From contig CM074759.1 in NCBI GenBank assembly GCA_037355855.1, forward strand, positions 6,572,001 to 6,636,000: DNA of 64,000 nt, written 5' to 3'. The notes beneath the pieces were generated by a model that worked only from the letters and a program-made list of their open reading frames with translations, made no database searches and was not told the DNA's origin. Of the stretch, positions 10,601 through 19,876 are shown in pieces. The DNA comes from Pseudo-nitzschia pungens (taxonomy: Eukaryota > Bacillariophyta > Bacillariophyceae > Bacillariales > Bacillariaceae). The position numbers and the translations under genes were made by a program. Positions within the stretch are counted from its first letter, which is position 1; each line of letters opens with the position of its first letter.

Positions 10601-11395
10601 ATGTCAGGCGCAAGAAAGCTGCGTGCTGGCAGAGGAGCAAAAGCAACTATTCTGACAAAGCATATCAGTCCTCCTCAGGTTCTTCCCAACCAGCGACATC
10701 GAAGTGAAATTATTCTCTTAGATTGCTTGGGAGACGATTACCAGTTTTGTTATCAACACGACAATGAATCTGGGGATGACGATATTGATATACTAAGCGC
10801 TCCTTGCCGCTTTGTCAAGATTGTTAGGGAAGGTGACAGTTCTCTTTTCTTCGCAAACAAGTTTCAAGAACCCAAAATCCCATGGGCAGACTCAAAAGCA
10901 AAAAAACTACTCTATAATGATATCGTGAAGGGAATTGTCCCTTCTGAATCGAAATTTAGTGACAACACGAGTACAATGAAGTTGAGAGACATTTATATAA
11001 TGCGCCCAGAATACGCTGAATACGATTACAAGAAGTTCTCGAGTAGACTGAACAGTCTTCGAAAAACTATTCAGGAAAATAACAAGAGAGCAGCTGCAGA
11101 CCAAGAGGCGTTTGAATTGTTTGTACAAAACAATCCCGTATCATTTCATAATCATAAAGGGCATATTCAGTGGCAAGGATCAGAACAGCAACGGCTGCTA
11201 CGAAAAGATATTAAAGATGGAATCGTTGAACAGTTTGGGAGTCGCAAGAAGGATTTTTGGTTGTCCAGACCGGAATATCAAGCATATCCTTTGAAGGTTT
11301 TTCGCGATAAAATCAAGCAAGAAATTAATACAGCAAAGTATCTCCACACTTTGAAAACGAAAGGAAAGAAATCAACGTACAACTATGCGCGTTGA
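10601..11395 (+). CDS. Transposon gene 1: unknown protein with a duplicated module of about 55 residues
   Basis: The ATG at 10601 gives a 264-residue basic protein. Residues about 95-157 and 191-242 are two copies of the same module: W-x-S then a Leu-Leu-x-x-Asp-Ile-x-x-Gly-Ile core, a spacer, and Arg-Pro-Glu-Tyr-x-x-Tyr, ending in a basic helix. A related module starts the leftward gene at 14484. The shape (short helices, basic tail KTKGKK) suggests nucleic-acid binding, but the family is not recognised. The frame remains open upstream without another ATG. Tandem 84-bp repeats begin directly after the stop. Confidence 0.6.
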   Translation: MSGARKLRAGRGAKATILTKHISPPQVLPNQRHRSEIILLDCLGDDYQFCYQHDNESGDDDIDILSAPCRFVKIVREGDSSLFFANKFQEPKIPWADSKAKKLLYNDIVKGIVPSESKFSDNTSTMKLRDIYIMRPEYAEYDYKKFSSRLNSLRKTIQENNKRAAADQEAFELFVQNNPVSFHNHKGHIQWQGSEQQRLLRKDIKDGIVEQFGSRKKDFWLSRPEYQAYPLKVFRDKIKQEINTAKYLHTLKTKGKKSTYNYAR

Positions 11396-11400
11396 TTACG

Positions 11401-11652
11401 ACGTACATGCAGGATTACTGATATCCCTGCAAATGTGTTCCCGCAACTCATCATGGTCAATAGAAATATTTTAGAACACTTGCTACGTACATGCAGGACT
11501 ACTGGTATCCCTCTCAATGAGTTACCGCGACGCAGCATGGTCAATAGAAATATTTTAGAACACTTGCTACGTACATGCAGGACTACTGGTATCCCTCTCA
11601 ATGAGTTACCGCGACGCAGCATGGTCAATAGAAAAAATATAGAACACACCTA
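11401..11652. repeat. 84-bp tandem repeat, three copies
   Basis: Units begin with acgtacatgcagga at 11401, 11485 and 11569. Copies 2 and 3 are almost identical and the first is diverged. The length is a multiple of three and the plus strand stays open through the array (89-residue frame from 11435), but no start or neighbouring exon supports translation. Confidence 0.9.
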
Positions 11653-11750
11653 CGGAAGAATAGATTTTGAATTTTGTTCTAGATTTGGCAAAGAGCCTCT
11701 TTGAGCCGCCGCTGCTCTTTGAGTCAGCACGTCAGCAATAGGTGTCGAAG

Positions 11751-14484
11751 TCAGTTCAATTTGCGTTTCTTTGAGGGTTCTGAATAATCATCCTCGCGAC
11801 GGCGACCACGTCTTTGAGCTGCTGGCAGAAACAATAAAGGTTCGGATGGTGGAAGAGCGAGATACGGCTTTTTTGGAAAGACTTGCTTGTTTTGCGGCTG
11901 CGCTACTACAAGTTCCTGCGAATGTTGCTGCACAACCACACGAGACCGGGACGAAACTTCCGGGGAATCCGGGGAATGTATGGGAGGCTTGGCAACCACG
12001 AGTGCCCTTGAAGAAGGACGTGCCTGCTGTGGATCGAAAAGTTCTTTAGTCCCAAAGCGTTGTGCTGTTGAAGGTTGCGCAACTACAAGTGCCTGCTGTG
12101 GATCAAAAAGCTCTAGCGCTGAAGGAGATTCCGCAGCTGCCGGCTGTGGATCGAAAAGTTCTTTAGTCCCAAAGCGTTGCGCTTGTGGAGGTTGTGCAAC
12201 TACAAGTGCCTGCTGTGGATCAAAAAGCTCTAGCGCTGAAGGAGATTCCGCAGCTGCCGGCTGTGGATCGAAAAGTTCTTTAGTCCCAAAGCGTTGCGCT
12301 TGTGGAGGTTGTGCAACTACAAGTGCCTGCTGTAGATCCAGAAGCTCTGTAGTTCCGGAGCGTTGCGGTGGTGGAGGCTGTGGATCGAAAAGTTCTTTAG
12401 TCCCAAAGCGTTGCGCTTGTGGAGGTTGTGCAACTACAAGTGCCTGCTGTAGATCCAGAAGCTCTGTAGTTCCGGAGCGTTGCGGTGGTGGAGGCTGCGT
12501 AGCCGGACGAAAAAGCTCTAGCGGTGCCTGCTGTAGATCCAGAAGCTCTGTAGTTCCGGAGCGTTGCGGTGGTGGAGGTTGCGTAACCGCCAAATCTTCC
12601 ATCGTCATCCAGGGAAGTGGTGGTTGCACTCCTGCTCCGGGAGGTGGTGGTTGCACTCCTGCTCCGGGAGGTGGTGGTTGCACCCCTGCTCCGGGAGGTG
12701 GTGGTTGCACCCCTGCTCCGGGAGGTGGTGGTTGCACCCCTGCTCCGGGAGGTGGTGGTTGCACCCCTGCTCCGGGAGGTGGCTGCTTTCCATCAAAAGT
12801 TTCATCCCCATTCGAGAGAAGGGGCGAAAAAAGTTTCCGTGGACCACTGAAAGCATCCTCCTTCAATGGAGACTGAACACTGAAATGACAGTGTGGTGAG
12901 TTTTCCTTCGCTAGTGGGGACTGAACACTGAAATTTAGTGGGGACTGAACACTGAAAGGATTGTTTTCCTTAGTCTGTAGTGTGGAGGGATCAGAGAAAG
13001 TTTGCATTCTGTTAGCCGGTGAAGGTTTGGAAACGATGTTCGAGAGTACTTCTCTTGGACGAGACTTGGGCTTCTTTCCGCTACCCTGAGTTTCTTGCCC
13101 ATCAGATGTTTTCCTTCTTGTCCCTTGGTTTTGCTGATTTTGATTGGCACGATAGAGGTTATTCAGTCGGGTCTGTCGGGCTTGTGCATGTACAACGCTG
13201 TCGCCTACGTATTCATAGAAATGGAAACAAATATGTATTTAGTTACGTGTAAGGTACACTTTTCCAGCGTTTTGCTTTTACAACGTACCACCAAGGTTTA
13301 CGGCCTGATTGAAAACATTCGCCATGTGATTAGGGTCAGTTGAAACGATGCGTTGACTGCTACTCCTCACAGCAAGCTGAACGTAAACCAAGGATTGTTG
13401 GTAAACTCTTCCTTCTCGACCGGCTCGGGTGGCGGCACGTGTGTTTGGTGGGGCAAACCAAGCACTGTCAGTGCGTAAGTTGAGTTTAGTTTTGAAGTAT
13501 CCATCGTCATCTCTCTCAGCATGAGCACCGTTGAAGAATTCCGTAGTGACTTCATATCCGGGAGGTAAATTGTATTGAATGTACTCGGTGCGCTCCTCAA
13601 GTCGAGCATTTTCCACCCTTGCTTCGTGAGCAGAATGCGCTTGCATAGTGCTGCTACATTCAGTAAAGGTGGACCTCCAAAATGAGGACATAAAATTCGG
13701 TTGTACTGGTGTTCGAGCCAAAATAGCGGAACCATCAGCAGTGACCTTGACTTCAAAGTACCTTTTGTGGAAATCTTCTGGATCATGGACAGGAGTAGCC
13801 ATGACAATCTTTGTCACCTGGTGCTTAGTTGGCATATCAAAGCAGTTCAAGCAAACAATAATTTGCCAAGGACCATTCCTGTTCGGTTGGTCAAAGTTGA
13901 CTTCAATCACCCTGTCTGGTTCAGGCGAGGAAGAAAGACTCATGCTTCTCATTTTTGAAAGAGCAAGTGATGAAGAGACACTCTGCATGGGAAGAAAAAG
14001 GCAAAATGAGAGTAAGATCGCTGCATGGTTATTCGTCACGCTGCAGAGCTTCAGAACGCACCTTTGATTTGGAAGTCGAAGCTGTTTTCTTGGTACGTGT
14101 AGTGGACGCCGATTTCTTGCTTGAAGAAGACGCGTTTACTTTTGTGGATGCTGGAGAATTTTCGGCGTCAGAATCGATTTCGGAATCAGAATCAGAACTT
14201 TCCTTTTTGCGGAATCGATCTTGAAACGGGACAACGTTGAATCTTTCAAGGACCTTAGACTTGTATTCTTTGTATGGCATAAGATTCCACCTCCGGATTT
14301 GACTGCGAAGGTTGTTTCTCAACGGATCTCCCCGTCTGCCGTACACTCCTGGTCGTTCTCCGAACAACCTATACACTTTGTAGGAATGATTGCTGTTGTC
14401 TTTTGGCGTAGTATAGTTGGCAATTCCTCCCAAGCGCTCAATGTCTTCGCAAAGTTGCTTCTTCAGATGAAGAGGTAGTGTCAT
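11751..14484 (-). CDS. Transposon gene 2: proline-rich repeat protein, unknown
   Basis: Three exons join cleanly: 14484-14062, 13982-13289 and 13204-11751, with introns of 79 and 84 nt (GTGCGT...CAG and GTACGT...TAG), giving about 856 residues. Exon 1 carries the module also found twice in transposon gene 1 (CEDIERLGGI ... ERPGVYGRRG) and a Ser/Lys tail. Exon 2 is a globular domain (NFDQPNRNGPWQIIVCLNCFDMPTK, then PPGYEVTTEFFNG). Exon 3 is low complexity: SVQSPL repeats, six QPPPPGAGV units, then repeats around QRFGTKELFDPQ, ending with RRGRRREDD and KKRKLN, likely nuclear localisation signals. An upstream exon is possible because the frame stays open to about 14629. Confidence 0.65.
12020..12600 (-). 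repeat. Coding minisatellite, FDPQQALVVAQPPQAQRFGTKEL type
   Basis: Several diverged units of about 45-70 bases encode alternating FGTKELFDPQ and ALVVAQPPQ blocks in the C-terminal half of transposon gene 2. Unit order is shuffled, as expected from unequal exchange. Confidence 0.8.
12614..12786 (-). repeat. 27-bp coding minisatellite, QPPPPGAGV
   Basis: The unit ggtggtggttgcacccctgc plus tccggga repeats six times with two sequence variants (cactcc and cacccc), keeping the frame of transposon gene 2. Confidence 0.9.
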
Positions 14485-15081
14485 CGTTTCTACGAGCGCT
14501 TTCAAAAAATTATGACAACTTCTTCTGACAACTTTCGGAATTGCTTTCTTCAAAAATTTGTCACCACTCGTAGTTTTTGTACGGTAAAACCTTAAAGATT
14601 CTTCATCGGTCGTGAAATTTCTCTACCGTTGCAACTGTTCCGAGCCGGGACTGCTTCTTGTTGTTGAAAGAAGCAAGATCAAACTGGTCAGAAGCACGAT
14701 TGAATCGAGCTGGGCAGCACTAGCGCGCCAGAAGAAGCAGTCGATGAAATTCAGACAATCTGTTGATCCGTTGTTTTTTTTTCTATTCAAAAAATGGAAA
14801 TCGTGCAATGCCCAGGACACCACAGCGTGTCTCCGGTGCCACAGCGTGTCTCCGGTGCCACAGCGTGTTGGTTTGCAAGAAAGTCGTTCGACACTGTGCG
14901 TGCTTTTGATGCCGCAGCGGGTCAACGATGCCACAGCGTGTTAGTTTGCAAGAAAATTGTTTGACACTCTGCGTAGTTTGCGGTAATTCTGCGTGACACT
15001 TGTTGGCATTCAGGACGTTGGTTGACAGATTGTAACTTCTCACTTTTTAGTTTGAGATGCAAAATCTGACATATAATCACA
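14485..15081. promoter_or_regulatory. Shared upstream region of two divergent transposon genes
   Basis: About 600 bases lie between the start of the leftward proline-rich gene and the rightward repeat-rich gene. It contains three copies of gccacagcgtgt-like sequence, two of them in the tandem ccacagcgtgtctccggtg (about 14820-14870), and a longer imperfect direct repeat at about 14860-14900 and 14930-14970 (gtgttggtttgcaagaaa). No promoter element was identified by name. Confidence 0.5.
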
Positions 15082-17406
15082 ATGTGGTGGAATCCATTTC
15101 GTTCGCAACAAGGAACTTCCGACATCTCTACCGGCTCCCAAGACTCCAACAACTTGGCCGCTAAGGGAGAAACTTCCGACATCTCTACCGGCTCCCAAGA
15201 CTCCAACAACTTGGCCGCTAAGGGAGAAACTTCCGACATCTCTACCGGCTCCCAAGACTCCAACAACTTCGCCGCTGAGGGAGAAACTTCTGACATTTCT
15301 ACCGGCTCCCAAGACTCCAACAACGTGGCTGCTGCGGAAGAAAATTCTCCTTTGAAAACTACCGGCTCTCAAGACTCCATCAACTTGGCCGCTGCCGCTG
15401 CGGGTGAAACTTCTCCTTTGAAAACTTATACACACTCGAAAGCCTCCGCCGACTTGGTCAACGCTGCGCGGGAAACTTCTAATAATTCTACAGACTCGAA
15501 AGCCTCCGCCGACTTGGTCAACGCTGCGCGGGAAACTTCTAACAATTCTACAGACTTGAAAGCCTCCGGCATCTTTACCGGCGCTGCGCTTCGAAAAATT
15601 CCAAGCACCTCGAACCTAAGAACCCAGACTTCTGAAGCTAAGATGGAGACTGACCAAGTCCCAACAGGCAGGAGGTTTTTGCCCACACGAAAAAACCAAC
15701 AGAGACACACCCTACAGAGAGGCAGGTCTAAGGGGGGGGGAAAGCATGGCGATGGTAACGCTGCCGAAGTGCAAAACAATGATAGTACGTCTCAGACAGG
15801 AGAACAACCCACGGCTACCACTGCTACGGTGAACGACACGTCTCAGACAGTGCAAAACAATGATAGTACGTCTCAGACAGGTGGAGAACTACTCACGGCG
15901 ACGGTGCAAAACAATGATAGTACGTCTCAGGAAGGAGAACAATCCAAGGCTTCCACTACGACAAGCATTGTAAGGAGAATTATGCCCGCGAGGACAGTCA
16001 AGAAATTATGGGCACCAAAACCAGCTACCAAGAGGGGGCGCCGCAAAAGCAAGCCTACAGCATCCGCTTCCGCGAAGAAAGGCCCTGAGCCAGCAGGAGG
16101 AAAGTCCATGGCACCTGGCTCCCAGAAGAAACCTCCACCAACAGGAGGACAACACCCCGTTACCATTGCCACGGAGAATGCCAACAGCACGCCTCAGAGG
16201 ACCATTGCCACGGAGAATGCCAACAGCACGCCTCAGGCGGTAGGAGGACAGTCCACACCTAGCTCCCAGAAGAAACCTCCGCCAACAGAAGGACAACGCC
16301 CCGTTACCATTGCCACGGAGAATGCCAACAGCACGCCTCAGGCACCTCCACCAACAGGACACGTTCCCATTGCCACGGAGAATGCCAACAGCACGTCCAC
16401 ACCTAGCTCCCAGAAGAAACCTCCACCAACAGGGGGACAATGCCCCGTTACCATTGCCACAGAGAATGCCAACAGCACGCCTCAGGCAGTACTAGGAGGA
16501 CAGTCCACACCTGGCTCCCAGAAGAAATCTCCACCAACAGGAGCACAACGCACCGCTACCATTGCCACGGAGAATGCCAACAGCACGCCTCAGGCAGTAC
16601 TAGAAAGACAGTCCACACCTAGCTCCCAAACAGAAGGACAACGCCCCATTACCATTGCCACGGAGAATGCCAACAGCACGCCTCAGGCACCTCCACCAAC
16701 AGGACACGTTCCCATTGCCACGGAGAATGCCAACAGCACGCCTCTGTCCACACCTAGCTCCCAGAAGAAACCTCCACCAACAGGGGGACAATGCCCCGTT
16801 ACCATTGCCACAGAGAATGCCAACAGCACGCCTCGTACGCCTTCCTTCACTGGAGCGGTGGATAGCGATGGGGAGACTCCTATGGAAGACATCGATTCGA
16901 AAACAGGCAGTACTGGAAAGCGCAAGATGAAAGATCCCCCTAAAAGTTATCACTCTTTCAAGGATGCTGCGGCTCTTAGGAAATTTGACGTTTGTGCACG
17001 GAACATCGATGACTTGCAAACCTGCACCACATATCCGGATGGTGTGGAACCGGACTCTGTAGATCCCATTTCTATGCACTTTATGTGTACCTACGATGAA
17101 TGCGTTCCAAACCCTCGAAAAGGAAAGAATAGTGTGAATCACAGAGGTGAGCTTGAGCCCAAAATCACTTTTCTTGTCGGCTCTAGATTCAGCGAACACA
17201 AGAAAGCATTTGCTCAAGAGCTTCAAAAGGTTGCTCAGCAGATGCTCCAAGACGAAGACAATTGTCGTTACGAAACAACAAGTGTGACAGATTATGAGAA
17301 CAGAATTTTTGGAAGGTCCCAGCCGAGCACGAAGAAGAAGAAAAAGAACAACAAGAAGCACACCTCGAAAAAACGCAAAACTCAGGTACAGCTTGCGGAC
17401 GTCTAA
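15082..17406 (+). CDS. Transposon gene 3: repeat-rich protein with a C-terminal globular domain, unknown
   Basis: A single exon of 774 residues starts at ATG 15082. The N-terminal third has four 19-residue units (TSDISTGSQDSNNLAAKG), then two 20-residue units (DSKASADLVNAARETSNNST). The middle has QNNDSTSQTGE blocks and about nine TIATENANSTPQ blocks separated by PPPTGG linkers. The last 170 residues are not repetitive: PKSYHSFKDAAALRKFDVCARNIDD, FMCTYDECVPNP, ITFLVGSRFSEHKKAFAQELQKVAQQM, then a Lys-rich tail that should direct it to the nucleus or to DNA. No known family was recognised. It is convergent with the transposase gene. Confidence 0.65.
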   Translation: MWWNPFRSQQGTSDISTGSQDSNNLAAKGETSDISTGSQDSNNLAAKGETSDISTGSQDSNNFAAEGETSDISTGSQDSNNVAAAEENSPLKTTGSQDSINLAAAAAGETSPLKTYTHSKASADLVNAARETSNNSTDSKASADLVNAARETSNNSTDLKASGIFTGAALRKIPSTSNLRTQTSEAKMETDQVPTGRRFLPTRKNQQRHTLQRGRSKGGGKHGDGNAAEVQNNDSTSQTGEQPTATTATVNDTSQTVQNNDSTSQTGGELLTATVQNNDSTSQEGEQSKASTTTSIVRRIMPARTVKKLWAPKPATKRGRRKSKPTASASAKKGPEPAGGKSMAPGSQKKPPPTGGQHPVTIATENANSTPQRTIATENANSTPQAVGGQSTPSSQKKPPPTEGQRPVTIATENANSTPQAPPPTGHVPIATENANSTSTPSSQKKPPPTGGQCPVTIATENANSTPQAVLGGQSTPGSQKKSPPTGAQRTATIATENANSTPQAVLERQSTPSSQTEGQRPITIATENANSTPQAPPPTGHVPIATENANSTPLSTPSSQKKPPPTGGQCPVTIATENANSTPRTPSFTGAVDSDGETPMEDIDSKTGSTGKRKMKDPPKSYHSFKDAAALRKFDVCARNIDDLQTCTTYPDGVEPDSVDPISMHFMCTYDECVPNPRKGKNSVNHRGELEPKITFLVGSRFSEHKKAFAQELQKVAQQMLQDEDNCRYETTSVTDYENRIFGRSQPSTKKKKKNNKKHTSKKRKTQVQLADV
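15110..15335 (+). repeat. 57-bp coding minisatellite, four copies
   Basis: Units of 19 codons starting gaaacttccgacatctctac are nearly identical in the first three copies, then decay in the fourth and fifth. Confidence 0.9.
16150..16840 (+). repeat. Coding repeats around ATENANSTPQ
   Basis: The block attgccacggagaatgccaa plus cagcacgcct recurs about nine times, interspersed with cctccaccaacagga, all in frame within transposon gene 3. Larger blocks (for example 16250-16460 and 16610-16830) are themselves duplicated. Confidence 0.85.
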
Positions 17407-17440
17407 TGGTATTCAATAGTATCAAAGCAAGCCTCTCCAT

Positions 17441-17592
17441 GGGAAGTGTGCACTGAACGTCTCTTTGTCAACGGAGCGTGGGAAAAGTGTCCGCAGAGTA
17501 CACAGAGTCCATTCGTGGGAAGAGTGCACTGAGCGTCTTTTGGTCAACGGAGCGTAGGAAAAGTGTCCGCAAACTACACAGAGTCCATTGAG
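17441..17592. repeat. 76-bp direct repeat, two copies
   Basis: Two adjacent copies begin gggaagtgtgcactgaacgt and gggaagagtgcactgagcgt and end in acacagagtccatt. They lie between the convergent stops of transposon gene 3 and the transposase. Confidence 0.85.
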
Positions 17593-17612
17593 CGCGCTAA
17601 TAGTCACCCCCA

Positions 17613-18644
17613 TTAATTTATATTTAGTGATTCCATTAAGTCTACAATCTCATCGTCTGGTCCACCAAACAAAACGTCATCAACAAGGACGTCAAACAAA
17701 GGCTCGTACACTTCGGTTTTATATTGGCAAATCACCGCAACTGCTTCAAATGCAGGTGCTATTTTTCCCACTCCATGACGAAACCTGTCACTCATTATCT
17801 TAAATGTCTTCATCATTCCGTTGAACGCTTCATGCCCTTTGAGCGCTCTGGCCTTAAACGTCTTCACAGCATACGTATCATGATGGTTTGGATAAGAGAT
17901 AGTGTCATCATGGCCACGGTATATTCCGTCTCCAATTGCTTTCTTACCAAGAGCTCGAAGCCTTTCTTCCAAACCTTCCTCCATGAAAATGTTCAGATCG
18001 TTTCTTCCTGCCTTGAACGGGCCATTCATCCAGATTAATCGTCTTGTTGCAAGACTAATACCAAGTTCGTAGTTTATTCCAGCCTTGTTGAACTTGTGGC
18101 TGAAGTAGTCAGAATCTTGCGAAAATTCTGGATGCCCTGGCTCCTGAATCCACACGTGTGTACCATCGACAGTCATTACCCATTTATCTGCAAATCCTAA
18201 GTCATCGGGCCAAACAATCTTCTGAAACTTCAGATGTCTTATTTTCTCTATCATACTCCATATTGGACGGCGCGAATAACGAGAACTCAGTTGAAATAGT
18301 GTTTCGAAATCCTCTTCAATAGGATATCTTCGGAGATATAAAAGAGTCCGGAGAAACCATTTCAAAGTTGCTGGAGATCCCTCGATACGCATGTCTTCGT
18401 CTGATTTTTGCAAGTCCTCGTAAATTGTGCATAGAACAGCTGCAGATGCACCAAATCTTGTATTGAATCGCTGTTTGTTTGTATCTTCTCCGCATCGTCC
18501 AATTTGCTGCTCGTTAAATCGGGCAATACGCAGGCCCATCGTGAGCATCTCTTCTTCAGTAACAATATGACTTACCAGATCGTCGTCCCCGTCCTCCCCT
18601 AGCTCTTCGTCTTCCAAGTTTCCATCCCCTACTATGCCGTTCAT
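17613..18644 (-). CDS. DDE transposase, PIF/Harbinger-like (DDE_Tnp_4 type)
   Basis: A single exon of 343 residues starts at ATG 18644. An acidic N terminus is followed by a helical region (residues about 60-150) that includes YSRRPIWSMIEKIRHL, like the helix-turn-helix of this family. The catalytic core is visible: D160 in VMTVDGTHVWI, D216 in FKAGRNDLNIF, D239 in IGDGIY and E272 in GHEAFNGMMKTFKIMSDRF, which corresponds to the usual E-x-x-[FN]-G-x-x-K-x-[FR] of Harbinger transposases. Length and motif order fit an intact enzyme. It probably cuts and pastes the surrounding 9.5-kb element, perhaps with help from one of the other three genes; Harbinger elements typically need a second, DNA-binding protein. 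Confidence 0.8.
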   Translation of the reverse strand: MNGIVGDGNLEDEELGEDGDDDLVSHIVTEEEMLTMGLRIARFNEQQIGRCGEDTNKQRFNTRFGASAAVLCTIYEDLQKSDEDMRIEGSPATLKWFLRTLLYLRRYPIEEDFETLFQLSSRYSRRPIWSMIEKIRHLKFQKIVWPDDLGFADKWVMTVDGTHVWIQEPGHPEFSQDSDYFSHKFNKAGINYELGISLATRRLIWMNGPFKAGRNDLNIFMEEGLEERLRALGKKAIGDGIYRGHDDTISYPNHHDTYAVKTFKARALKGHEAFNGMMKTFKIMSDRFRHGVGKIAPAFEAVAVICQYKTEVYEPLFDVLVDDVLFGGPDDEIVDLMESLNIN

Positions 18645-18844
18645 CTGTTCTGCACCGTGACGAAAGGTGACGCTGAATTACAGAAAACCGGAATGGTGCA
18701 CTTGTTTTGCGCAGTGAAATGGGTTACGCTGAGTTACAAAGGAAGGCAGTGACGAGAAGCCGCCTCGCTTCGGGTCAGTCGCAATGCTGCGTTGCAGTTG
18801 TAGCGCTGTATTGCTTTAGTGACCATTGGATGGAAATTTTGGCT

Positions 18845-19135
18845 AAAAACGCAAGTTTAAAAACTCGCACTTTTTGATTCAAGCTAGCATTTTACCGTAT
18901 TTTCAGCTTCACGGGACTGAATTCCATCAAATTTTCAATAAAAACTTGCACTTTCCGATGAAAACTCGCATTTTTTAAAAAAAACTCGCGCTTTTTGATG
19001 AAAACTTGCACTTTTTTGGTCTTATATACGTGTTTTTTGATTTAAAATACGTGTTTTTTTATCGAGGGAAAAGTGCAAGTTTTTTGGTGCCCCCAAACTC
19101 GCATTTTTTCTCTCGAAAAAACCGCAAGTTTCTTT
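18845..19135. repeat. Right subterminal repeat cluster
   Basis: About nine copies of AACTTGCACTTTTT, or its variants AACTCGCA and AACTCGCG, occur in both orientations. This mirrors the left cluster at 10.16-10.31 kb and supports a single element spanning both. Confidence 0.8.
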
Positions 19136-19324
19136 GGGGGGAAAGTCTCAAAAGGGGGGATATGAAAAGTCAACAGAAAATTTCAGTATAAGTACCAGGA
19201 TGTCCACGACCACGCAGGGTGTCCGTATGCCCGCAGCGAGTGCATCTCCACTATACGGTGGCATAGCAATTTTCGGTCTTTCTATCCGTCCGTCCGCTGC
19301 ACGTAATCAATCTGTCAAATTGAG

Positions 19325-19372
19325 GTCGCGCGAGACAATCCGCGCGAAAATATTTTCAGTTCCGGAAGGTCC
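19325..19372 (-). repeat. Right terminal inverted repeat of the large transposon
   Basis: It ends GTTCCGGAAGGTCC, the exact complement of the left terminal 14-mer, with TCGCGCGA on its inner side. Confidence 0.7.
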
Positions 19373-19876
19373 TGTGCTTCATAATGATATCTCTTGTGCC
19401 TTATTATGCCTTGTTTCACGTCCGTGACAGGTGACAGGTGGCAGTTGGCAGCAGAAACGAAGTAACTTGCTGTCCTTATGTATCCAAAATCCAAAACACC
19501 GTACCAGTCTGGTACCAGTAGCCTTACTCGTAGGTAGAATACTGTAAGTACGAATAAGAACATAAAGTACCATAACTTACCCGTATTCAATACCGACCTG
19601 ATCATGAGACTTGGATGATGAGATCTACCGGTATCTTCCCTGGCTTCGATCTCCAACATCATGATCGTAGATTGTAGAAGATTAGTTTTTCATCAATATG
19701 ATTATGAATTACGAGGACGAACGAAGTACGAAGTAAGCTTCGTTCATTTCGATCAGACTATTATTATTTATTTTGCAGCAGTGCAGCTTCGTTGCAGCTT
19801 TTGACTTCTGTGACAGCCAAAGAAAAACGAAGACGCTGATCTTCTGCATACCTTAATCATTCAGACCTTCTTCAAG
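19373..19876. other. Intergenic region right of the transposon
   Basis: No gene is seen. It holds the promoter of the following thioredoxin-like gene and some GTAC-rich sequence near 19500-19560. Confidence 0.55.

Larger units (their letters stand above)
9922..19372. mobile_element. Large multi-gene DNA transposon, PIF/Harbinger-like
   Basis: The two ends carry GGACCTTCCGGAAC (9922-9935) and its exact complement (19359-19372). Inside each, an A/T-rich stretch is followed by CGCGCGA on both sides (about 9959 and 19326), giving an imperfect terminal inverted repeat of roughly 50 bp. Inside that, both flanks hold clusters of an AAAAGTGCAAGTTT-like word. Between them lie four genes: an unknown (+), a proline-rich unknown (-), a repeat-rich unknown (+) and a DDE transposase (-). 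No clean target duplication could be found next to the 14-bp match, so the exact ends may lie a few bases further out or be degraded. Confidence 0.75.

Noticed and set aside
11887..12876. A 329-residue Cys/Gly-rich frame on the plus strand
   Set aside because: It is the reverse complement of the proline-rich minisatellite coding region; the Cys and Gly content is a by-product of the repeat unit.
9940..19340. Reading the large element as a hAT transposon because CAGGGGTCA precedes its left end
   Set aside because: No matching GACCCCTG is found at the right end and the transposase has the PIF/Harbinger-type core, so the matching GGACCTTCCGGAAC ends were preferred.
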